DNA of 37,274 bases from a virus: positions 1 to 37,274 of IMG/VR virus record IMGVR_UViG_3300021378_000071; one strand, written 5' to 3'. The notes beneath the pieces were generated by a model. It saw only the letters and a list, made by a program, of their open reading frames with translations. It was not told the origin of the DNA and made no database searches. Within the stretch, counting starts at the first letter, position 1, and each line of letters begins with the position of its first letter. Below are positions 24,952 to 31,169 of this stretch, one piece after another. The position numbers were made by a program, and so were the translations under genes.

Positions 24952-25498
24952 ATCCACTTCCTGTAAAGTTTACTGTGTTGCTATCCCCGTCTACATCAAC
25001 ATAGTTAGTAGCACCATCATAGTTAATATCAAAATCAAAAGTATTACTGTCACCATTGATTATCCAATCTAAGTCTAGGTTTTCACTTAACGCACTTGTG
25101 CCAGTATCTAGTGTAAATGTGTTAGAGCTACCTGTTACATCAACATTGTAGTCTGATCCACTAATACCATAAGTATCTGTTGGATCTGCTTGTATAGTAA
25201 ATGTATTACTGTCACCGTCAAACTCAAAGAATCCTGTTACATTATCACCATAGATATCACCAAGAAATTTATTAGTATTACCTATTTGGTTGATATCTAG
25301 TGTTAAATTAATACCGTCAAGATCTAATGCTGTTAGTGTACCAGCTATAGAATTTAGACCGCCTATAATGTTAGATGAACCTAGTTGCTCTAGGTCTATG
25401 TTTGCTGTTGCACCAGCTTGTTCTACAAAGATTTCGTTGTCAGCCGCGAATAGCGGTAACGCAATCATCGTCGCAATCAATTGTTTTAAATTCTTCAT
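24788..25498 (-). CDS. secreted curlin-repeat-like (amyloid) protein
   Basis: A 236-residue protein with a Sec signal peptide (MKNLKQLIATMIALPLFAA). The mature part is glycine/asparagine/aspartate-rich with QxGxxN units (VEQAGATAN, LEQLGSSN, NQIGNTN) and later GDSNTFT, GSSNTFTL, GDSNTFDF and GDSNTVNF units. These resemble curlin repeats of CsgA/CsgB that stack as cross-beta amyloid. It ends with two cysteines (TVCVVQ...TTTSC), which E. coli curlins lack. It directly follows CsgG and overlaps it by 59 bases, so it is the probable export substrate. A secreted beta-solenoid of another kind is the alternative. Confidence 0.72.
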   Translation of the reverse strand: MKNLKQLIATMIALPLFAADNEIFVEQAGATANIDLEQLGSSNIIGGLNSIAGTLTALDLDGINLTLDINQIGNTNKFLGDIYGDNVTGFFEFDGDSNTFTIQADPTDTYGISGSDYNVDVTGSSNTFTLDTGTSALSENLDLDWIINGDSNTFDFDINYDGATNYVDVDGDSNTVNFTGSGYAGGYFYLDQTGNSRTFNIIQSSTLAADWLQINSTGSNGTVCVVQSDGGTTTSC

Positions 25499-26303
25499 AA
25501 CTCCAATATCCTCTATTTGTTCCTTCTTTTATAGTTTGTAAAACAGCAGTTTCTATCGCTGTTTGTAGTGCTATATTGATTGACTCGTTTCTGACTAAAC
25601 CGTTCTCTACTTCTACTAGTTCGGTTGAATCACTAATAAAACGAAAGATATCTTGATCTATAGATGCACTTAATATCGTTTTGGTTACTAGCACTTCTAG
25701 TAATACTTTACCCGTACTCACAGATACGGTACGCAATGAGATGGTAACTGTATCTTGTTTGTACTGCCTAGACATTCCTATTCCAAGGTATCTAGCTCCA
25801 GCACCACCACTCTTTACGTTACTTTCGTATGATATCACGCCACCTTGCATTATCAAACCCGCAAACATAAGTGGTTGTAATTTGGTGTCTTTTTTAAACT
25901 CCTGCCTGGTGCTTCTAATGATTTGTCTTTCTTTAGTTACATGGTCTAGGCCTACGCGTTCTACCACTTCAAAGAAACCATTATGATTTATACCAGCATG
26001 TTTTAATGCTCTGATTAAATAAGCATCTGGTGCTTGAGTTACCGCAGATGAAAAGGTTGCGTATGTGCTGTTGCTTCTGCGTTGACCAGTTTGGTCTGTG
26101 AATGATCCTGTATAGATTGCTACAACTGGTTTAGTTTTGTTATTTGTTTTTATGTTAGCGAGTTCTGGAACTAACAAAGATCCTATCTCTGGCTTTTCTA
26201 TTTTTTGTAGGGGTGGTAAATTGTTTTCTAACGGATCTATTATTATCGCGCAACTAGAAAGTAAAGTTGCCAATAGGCAAAGATATAGTCGTTGTATCAC
26301 CAT
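25440..26303 (-). CDS. csgG: CsgG curli secretion-channel lipoprotein
   Basis: A 287-residue CsgG family protein, close to the usual length. A lipoprotein signal ends in LLSSC with the lipidated C18. The body retains strong CsgG landmarks: VVAIYTGSFTDQTGQ, FSSAVTQAPDAYLIRAL, FFEVVERVGLDHVTKERQII, GGVISYESNVKSGGAGARYLGIG, TVSVSTGKVLLEV and TAIETAVLQTI. Nonameric CsgG forms an ungated outer-membrane pore that exports unfolded curlin subunits. It overlaps csgF upstream by 50 bases and the curlin-like gene downstream by 59, so the three should be made together. CsgE and CsgD are not seen. A role as a lysis or leakage pore is possible. Confidence 0.93.
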   Translation of the reverse strand: MVIQRLYLCLLATLLSSCAIIIDPLENNLPPLQKIEKPEIGSLLVPELANIKTNNKTKPVVAIYTGSFTDQTGQRRSNSTYATFSSAVTQAPDAYLIRALKHAGINHNGFFEVVERVGLDHVTKERQIIRSTRQEFKKDTKLQPLMFAGLIMQGGVISYESNVKSGGAGARYLGIGMSRQYKQDTVTISLRTVSVSTGKVLLEVLVTKTILSASIDQDIFRFISDSTELVEVENGLVRNESINIALQTAIETAVLQTIKEGTNRGYWSYEEFKTIDCDDDCVTAIRG

Positions 26304-26691
26304 TAGAATCCGTTATTGTTAAAGTTATTATACCGTCAACAACATTATACTCTATAGTGTTACCTTCTAACTCTAAAATACCACTAGTGCTTGCAGTTTC
26401 ACCAAATAAGTTTTCTACTAGTTGTCTTGATAACTGTGCATAGATTCTACTTTCTAAGTTTCTGATAAACCTAGCAAGTGTAGTATTTTCTTTGTCTCTT
26501 TCTATCTCATCTTGTAATGCTTTTATCTCTGCTTTGAGCGTCATCTTCCTGGTGTGCATTTGATTTTCTATAGTTAGATAGTGTGCAGATGTACCAACAC
26601 CAGAGAACGATGGTGACTTAAACTTATGCACCATTTCATCTGCTGATACAGATAAACATAATACTAATAAACTAATCTTTCCTTTTGTCAT
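26254..26691 (-). CDS. csgF: CsgF curli assembly protein
   Basis: A 145-residue protein with a short signal peptide (KISLLVLCLSVSA), followed by MVHKFKSPSFSG. This matches the FxNPxFGG start by which CsgF plugs into the CsgG pore. The middle is an extended charged helix (KAEIKALQDEIERDKENTTLARF), longer than in E. coli. The end, NTIEYNVVDGIITLTITDSNGDTTTISLP, fits the CsgF beta region. It precedes csgG, with which it overlaps by 50 bases, as expected for a pair acting in one complex. It likely anchors nucleation of the secreted fibre at the cell surface. Confidence 0.85.
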   Translation of the reverse strand: MTKGKISLLVLCLSVSADEMVHKFKSPSFSGVGTSAHYLTIENQMHTRKMTLKAEIKALQDEIERDKENTTLARFIRNLESRIYAQLSRQLVENLFGETASTSGILELEGNTIEYNVVDGIITLTITDSNGDTTTISLPIGNFTF

Positions 26692-27022
26692 CTCTTCTTG
26701 CCTTTGCTATTTTGTTGGTGTCTATCAATTGTGGTACACCAAGCATGGTTTTTATCATAGTGTCTTGTCTGATAATTTCATTATCTAGCGATCTAACTCT
26801 ATCTATCAATGCTACAAGAATACCATGTTGCGTGTCTAGTTTTGTGCCTAGTCTACCTTCCATAGCCGTTAATGATGTATTAACTTTTTCATCTACGGTA
26901 TCTAATTTTGTTTCCATGCCATCTATAATTCTGTTTATAAGTTTCCAAACAAACATGCCAAGACCTATGGCCGCAGCTATAGGGAAACCTAATTCGGTTA
27001 TTAGAGTAACAACATCGTTCAT
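26672..27022 (-). CDS. N-anchored coiled-coil membrane protein, holin-like
   Basis: A 116-residue protein. Residues 8-29 (ITELGFPIAAAIGLGMFVWKLI) form a single transmembrane helix. The rest is a long coiled coil (ETKLDTVDEKVNTSLTAME, GRLGTKLDTQHG, DRVRSLDNEII) with a basic end. Proteins of this pattern are common in marine phages and are sometimes called holin or holin-accessory. It stands directly before csgF and overlaps it by 20 bases, so it may be the first gene of the cargo. No catalytic residues are visible. Confidence 0.65.
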   Translation of the reverse strand: MNDVVTLITELGFPIAAAIGLGMFVWKLINRIIDGMETKLDTVDEKVNTSLTAMEGRLGTKLDTQHGILVALIDRVRSLDNEIIRQDTMIKTMLGVPQLIDTNKIAKARRDDKRKD

Positions 27023-27102
27023 TTAGATTTAGATAGTTTATCTTCTGTTTTTTGGAATGACCGTTCTAAAAATTTGTCTATAAGATAGCTTATAAACTTC
27101 AC
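27019..27102 (-). CDS. 27-residue peptide, overlap-coupled
   Basis: A short frame starting with GTG at 27102 inside the stop of the upstream basic gene (GTGA) and ending with a TGA inside the next ATG (ATGA). The product has an amphipathic helix (KFISYLIDKFLERSF) and a basic tail. Overlap at both ends makes translation plausible, but the ribosome site is weak. Function is unknown. Confidence 0.45.
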   Translation of the reverse strand: MKFISYLIDKFLERSFQKTEDKLSKSK

Positions 27103-27245
27103 TTCTTTTTAGCTGTTCTTTTTGCCTTTTTAAAAGCACTAGCTTTAGGTGCGCCTTTAGTTCCAGGCTTTCTCATCTTCTCATTAGAACCAGCTTTAAT
27201 TCTTTTTCTTTTAGCATGTATGTTTGCGTATAATCCTTTTGGCAT
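27099..27245 (-). CDS. 48-residue basic protein (MPKGLYANIHAKRKR type)
   Basis: A highly basic small protein whose opening MPKGLYANIHAKRKRIKAGS I recognise from many marine phages. About one residue in three is K or R, and MRKPGTKGAP lies near the middle. GATAATATG-type spacing with AGGAGATA lies just upstream. The region is where nucleoid-like or internal virion proteins are placed in related genomes. Possible DNA-condensing or packaging role; not proven. Confidence 0.68.
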   Translation of the reverse strand: MPKGLYANIHAKRKRIKAGSNEKMRKPGTKGAPKASAFKKAKRTAKKK

Positions 27246-27254
27246 ATTATCTCC

Positions 27255-27527
27255 TTACCATTTTACTTTGTTAGCCCAGTAAGCTGCGGACAACTTACCC
27301 TTTGCGATATTCTTAGCGTGTCTCGCTTTAAATGATTTTCTTCTAGCTTTACCTTTAGCAGTCATAGGATTTTTACCAGCACCACTAACACCTTGTTGAC
27401 CAAAGCGAATTAATTTAATTCTATCTCCAGACTTTGCTAGAACAGCGTGTGATTTGGTTTTGTGACCTGGAGTCCTTTTAGGTTTGTTGTAACCCGCAAA
27501 TCTTTCGCCTCTATATGTTAATGCCAT
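27255..27527 (-). CDS. basic conserved phage protein (DUF6321-like)
   Basis: A 90-residue protein, very basic, with RFAGYNKPKRTPGHKTKSHAV, IRFGQQGVSGAGKNPMTAKGKARRKSFKARHAKNIAKG and a final AYWANKVKW. This pattern is widespread among marine cyanophages and pelagic phages and is, as I recall, filed as DUF6321. Its abundance of lysine and arginine suggests binding to DNA or RNA. Location between portal-linked genes and the cargo points to virion assembly. Function is not established. Confidence 0.78.
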   Translation of the reverse strand: MALTYRGERFAGYNKPKRTPGHKTKSHAVLAKSGDRIKLIRFGQQGVSGAGKNPMTAKGKARRKSFKARHAKNIAKGKLSAAYWANKVKW

Positions 27528-27530
27528 AAC

Positions 27531-27716
27531 TTAATCATATCTTGAAACTACGTTTTTTACTATATTGCTAAATGTCTCGCTTTTTGACACAGCATCTGCG
27601 TCTAACTCAATTGCGTCATAATCAAAGTCCTGTTTCTTTAAAGATTCCTGCGGTATCTTCATAGACTTTTTTTGGTTGCCCAATTGGAGTTGTTGTATCA
27701 ATTTTTCCATATCCAT
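27531..27716 (-). CDS. small acidic protein overlapping the zeta-like gene
   Basis: A 61-residue protein whose ATG at 27716 has AAGGA 7 bases upstream; it overlaps the 3' end of the kinase gene by 95 bases in another frame. The N-terminus is glutamine/lysine-rich and the C-terminus acidic (FDYDAIELDADAVSKSE). A second ATG at 27662 would shorten the overlap. Its position just after a zeta-like kinase raises the idea of a small antidote, but there is no sequence similarity to support that. Confidence 0.5.
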   Translation of the reverse strand: MDMEKLIQQLQLGNQKKSMKIPQESLKKQDFDYDAIELDADAVSKSETFSNIVKNVVSRYD

Positions 27717-28764
27717 CTGCTATTCCTTCCTTTTTTAAAGTTTCGTAAGTTATGTTTGGTTTACCTTTGTACGCCTCTGCTGTTTTAGGATCAATTAAGC
27801 GGCCTTTTTTTACAAACCTTTTATTCATTCTAACCAAAGCCAAATCTGGATCTATTTCTGTTAAAACTAAATTTACTTTATATCCTTTATTTTTTAAATT
27901 TATAATTTCAGACTTCATTGCCTCTGGAGAACCTCCTACCCTTGGTATCACAAGGTTGTCTCCTCTTGAAATTGCAACATCAAGAACATTGTTAGATAGT
28001 ATTTTAGATTCGTGATGTGCTGCGTTTGCGCCAATACCGCCCTGGTATTCTGGCAAAACTTTTTTAGCCTCGTCTGAATCTATTATAGTGGCTTTATTTT
28101 TAATTGCTAGAGGGTTAGATATCGCGCTTTTGCCAGACGCTGGAGGACCTATTACAATGTTAGCCGTTTTCTGAGAGCTTGTATTTTTTTGCATTATATT
28201 TTTTGGTATTTTTTTACCCGTTTCTAAATATGCAAGCCTTCTCCCTCCTTTATAAAGCTCATCAATTGCATTTTCATAACCTGTAATTTTTTTATTTCCA
28301 AATTCAAAAGATCTTTTTGCAGTAAATTCTGGAGTGCCGTAATTTTGCATTAATCTGGTTTCTGGTATTTTATTCATATCATCTACAGCTTTTAGTATGG
28401 CTGGATTTTCTTGTGCAAGTTTGTACTTTTGTAAATCTGTGAGCTTTGTATCTTCTAAAATATTTTTTAAATCCTGCAACGCGTCTCTTTTCAACAAACC
28501 AGAGCCAACGGTTGCAGCTGCTTTAGCTGGAGCGCCTATAAAACCAAGTGCATCCATAGGAGTATCTGGGACAACAAAATCTTTTATTCCTCTACCTAGT
28601 TTTTGTAAATTAGCTATAACTGGATCTGGAGAGTATTGTTGTTTTTTGATTTTTTCAAGATCCAAGGGTGAAAGAGGAGCAGCAATACCAGTTCGGTTAG
28701 TTGGTTGTGGTTTTGAATAGGGTGTGGTTACACCTGTTTGCAAAATTTGGTTCAACTTATCCAT
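27622..28764 (-). CDS. zeta-toxin-like P-loop kinase with N-terminal extension
   Basis: A 380-residue protein. Residues about 1-195 are a helical, unrecognised extension (with a SYGTPEF-like turn). From 201 comes a zeta-toxin type kinase: ANIVIGPPASGKS with Walker A at 206-213, IIDSDEAKKVLPEY (D229, D231), HHESK (250-254), NLVIPRVGG and RMNKRF (R312, R316). Zeta toxins phosphorylate UDP-N-acetylglucosamine and stop wall synthesis; some members have other substrates. In phages such domains ride on packaged proteins. It sits three genes after portal. No epsilon antitoxin is seen. Start at a TAATG junction. Confidence 0.78.
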   Translation of the reverse strand: MDKLNQILQTGVTTPYSKPQPTNRTGIAAPLSPLDLEKIKKQQYSPDPVIANLQKLGRGIKDFVVPDTPMDALGFIGAPAKAAATVGSGLLKRDALQDLKNILEDTKLTDLQKYKLAQENPAILKAVDDMNKIPETRLMQNYGTPEFTAKRSFEFGNKKITGYENAIDELYKGGRRLAYLETGKKIPKNIMQKNTSSQKTANIVIGPPASGKSAISNPLAIKNKATIIDSDEAKKVLPEYQGGIGANAAHHESKILSNNVLDVAISRGDNLVIPRVGGSPEAMKSEIINLKNKGYKVNLVLTEIDPDLALVRMNKRFVKKGRLIDPKTAEAYKGKPNITYETLKKEGIADGYGKIDTTTPIGQPKKVYEDTAGIFKETGL

Positions 28765-28862
28765 TATTTCTTTTTCCTAGGTCTGCCTCTTTTTTTAATT
28801 ACAGGAGCTGGCTTCATTAGATTGTCTAACCATGACCAAAATTTGTTTAAATATTTTTTCAT
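28764..28862 (-). CDS. 32-residue basic protein with AT-hook-like tail
   Basis: Coupled at both ends by TAATG junctions (start 28862, stop 28764). A short amphipathic tryptophan-rich helix (NKFWSWLDNLMKP) is followed by a strongly basic end containing KKRGRPRK, an AT-hook-like motif for minor-groove binding. Similar mini-proteins occur after portal genes in marine phages. Likely packaged or assembly-linked; function is unknown. Confidence 0.6.
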   Translation of the reverse strand: MKKYLNKFWSWLDNLMKPAPVIKKRGRPRKKK

Positions 28863-29038
28863 TAATGTACCGTCCTTTCTTCGTAATAAATTATTTCAGA
28901 ATCTTCTGTCACTTCTCCGCCAGACATTACAGACATAATTTGCATTGCGTGATTTTTATTTTTTGCTTTAATCTCTTTACCAACATAAACCATATCGTCA
29001 ACAATTACTTCAATATCAAATATTTTGTTGTGGGACAT
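28862..29038 (-). CDS. small acidic protein after portal
   Basis: A 58-residue protein from the ATG at 29038, starting MSHNKIFDIEVIVDDM. An upstream ATG at 29074 would add 12 residues and deepen the overlap with the portal gene from 23 to 59 bases. The sequence looks like a small beta-alpha fold (EVIVDDMVYVGKEIKAKNK then HAMQIMSVMSGG) ending EDSEIIYYEERTVH. The stop overlaps the next ATG. Similar genes follow portals in other marine phages, but no function is known. Confidence 0.65.
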   Translation of the reverse strand: MSHNKIFDIEVIVDDMVYVGKEIKAKNKNHAMQIMSVMSGGEVTEDSEIIYYEERTVH

Positions 29039-31166
29039 TGTTTGTAAATAATCCTTGAGCTTGAGCTTTTGCATCTTGTCTCATTCCTTCTCTGTCTCTT
29101 TCCATAATTGCGTTTATTTCTGCGACATTAACTTGTGCGCCGTACTTAGCTTGCATTTCCACAACCTTAACTTTGAGTTGTGCTTCTTCTATGTCTCTTT
29201 GTCTGTCATCGTCCATGATGATTTTCATTCTGTCAGTTTCAGCGTCTATCATTGCCTTCTGTGCGCTAACTTGTGCCTTCATTGCTTCAGCCTGTGCAAG
29301 CATTTCAGCTGGATCTGGCTTCTGTTCTTCGGGTTGTTGCGGTGGCATCGGAGGAACTTCTGTATTTATGAAAGATGATGAGTCTTTAAACCCAGCCATT
29401 TCAATCATTTTAGTCAAAGTATTAGCATATTGCTGTAATGATACCAATGGATTCTGTGGTCCTAGCAATTGCATGATTTGTTCTTGTTTTTGCGCTACAT
29501 TTTGTAGAACTGCAAACTTTTCTTGGTCTGAAGACTTAGATATCGCTACATTTACGATAATATCCTTGTCATTATCCCAGTATCTTGGATCTACTGGTAC
29601 GAATTTGTTGTTTAATCTATACACATCTTGCGCGTTTTGGTGCTTGATTACCAAGTTATTAACGGTTTTAAAAATATCTTTGAGGCCACCTTCAGCAAAA
29701 TGTCTGCATATCAGCTCTACTCTTCCTTGTGCGCCACTCATAGTAGCCGATACAGCTGATGAGGTGCTAGATTGTAGAGCGTCTGCATTTAAGCCAGCTG
29801 ATGCTTTAGATACGCCAGTTCTATTTTCTTTGGCTTCGTCTAAATATCCTAATACTGGGAAAGCTTCTTTACCCACAAACGGCACAGCAAATGGTTGTAC
29901 CATTCCTGGCGCACGCATCCTAATAGGTTGCCCTATGTCGGTGTTTAATACGTCATCAATATTTACTTGCCCTTCAACAATACCCATTCTTGGGAAGATT
30001 GAATGACCTAGCGAGTCTAAAGTGTCACGCATAATCTGTGACTTAGCAGCTTGAATTGGTTTGATGTAATCCGCAGGACATGATCCTATAGCTGTGTGTG
30101 GTTCTGGATCTGGACAGAACATACATATTGGTAGTTCATCCCAAGGCTCTACATTTACAACATGGATGCCGTTGCCGATAGTACACACTCTAACTCTTTC
30201 GTCTATACCGTCACCATCAAAATCATAGAACAAGTAATGCTCTACATATAAAACATCTTTCCCGCCAGAGTCATTTCTGTTTGGGTACACCATATTGTCA
30301 AATGGGTTTCTTGCTTCTATCTCTTCAAAAGCTTCTGGATCTACCGCGCTTCCGCCGTAGCCAGCATGTTCTTCTACTTCTTCTTGGTCGTAACCCATTG
30401 CCACTAAATCAGAAACAGACTTGACCATTCTGTGTGCAACGTAAGATGCGGATTCAAGATCGCGTGCGTGCCTTGATAGCAATACTTCTTCTGGTGGTAT
30501 CGCTTCTATGCACACTTGGTTTTTTTGTTTTAATCTTCTGATAGTAAGATCATAACTTGTAGGAATTTCTTGGGTGATTTCTTCACCGCTTATTGGATCC
30601 ATTGTAGTAATGGTTTCTGTGATAGAAGACTCTTCTACAATCTCTACGTCTTTGTCTATGATGAGTGCTTGGTAGGATTGTGGATCTAAACCTGTGTATT
30701 CGTGCGTGGTAGCTTTAACAGCATCATCCCAAAATACTTTTACAAAACCAGTCTTTCTAACAAGTGCATCTTTGAAGGCATCGTATAAAACTTGGAACCC
30801 ATTATTTTTTTGTTGGATAATATAATTAATATAGTCAGTTTGCTGCTCGGCAAGTTCTATATCTTCTGGACCTTTAGGCACAAACTCCACCACTTTCTTA
30901 GTACCAAAGAAGGTACGCATGATAGACGGCAACATAAACAATATGCTTTCTCTAACATCGGTAGATATAAACTCTGACTGTAACGAGCTAGTTCCTTCTG
31001 GCTCATTGCCTAAATAATATTCTGTTGATTCAGCTCTGTCCGCACCGATTTGGTGTATAAAATCACTAGCATCATCCATCTCGGATTTAATAACGCCGAC
31101 AAGATTTTCCATGTTAGTTTCTTCTGAAACTTTAACTGACATTTCTTCTTTATATTGTTTTGCCAT
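29016..31166 (-). CDS. portal protein, P22-like
   Basis: A 716-residue portal. Landmarks are EFISTDVRESILFMLPSIMRTFF near residue 66, YDAFKDALVRKTGFVKVFWDD, ICMFCPDPEPHTAIGSCPADYIKPIQ, and a stem-like RTGVSKASAGLNADALQSSTSSAV. A long glutamine/lysine-rich coiled C-terminus (QAEAMKAQVSAQKA...) resembles the P22 barrel. Twelve copies form the DNA gate at the capsid vertex. The gene starts 3 bases after the terminase stop. Size and the coiled tail fit the P22/SU10-type portal rather than the shorter HK97 or lambda portals. Confidence 0.92.
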   Translation of the reverse strand: MAKQYKEEMSVKVSEETNMENLVGVIKSEMDDASDFIHQIGADRAESTEYYLGNEPEGTSSLQSEFISTDVRESILFMLPSIMRTFFGTKKVVEFVPKGPEDIELAEQQTDYINYIIQQKNNGFQVLYDAFKDALVRKTGFVKVFWDDAVKATTHEYTGLDPQSYQALIIDKDVEIVEESSITETITTMDPISGEEITQEIPTSYDLTIRRLKQKNQVCIEAIPPEEVLLSRHARDLESASYVAHRMVKSVSDLVAMGYDQEEVEEHAGYGGSAVDPEAFEEIEARNPFDNMVYPNRNDSGGKDVLYVEHYLFYDFDGDGIDERVRVCTIGNGIHVVNVEPWDELPICMFCPDPEPHTAIGSCPADYIKPIQAAKSQIMRDTLDSLGHSIFPRMGIVEGQVNIDDVLNTDIGQPIRMRAPGMVQPFAVPFVGKEAFPVLGYLDEAKENRTGVSKASAGLNADALQSSTSSAVSATMSGAQGRVELICRHFAEGGLKDIFKTVNNLVIKHQNAQDVYRLNNKFVPVDPRYWDNDKDIIVNVAISKSSDQEKFAVLQNVAQKQEQIMQLLGPQNPLVSLQQYANTLTKMIEMAGFKDSSSFINTEVPPMPPQQPEEQKPDPAEMLAQAEAMKAQVSAQKAMIDAETDRMKIIMDDDRQRDIEEAQLKVKVVEMQAKYGAQVNVAEINAIMERDREGMRQDAKAQAQGLFTNNVPQQNI

Positions 31167-31169
31167 AAA

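Noticed and set aside
22022-24957. FecR plus cyclase as a TonB-dependent iron signalling system
   Set aside because: No sigma factor or TonB receptor is nearby, and the partner is a CHASE2 cyclase, so the classical FecI/FecR system does not fit.
29173-30006. 277-codon plus-strand open frame
   Set aside because: It is antisense to the clear portal gene, has a cysteine/serine-rich composition typical of reverse-frame translation, and no ribosome site.
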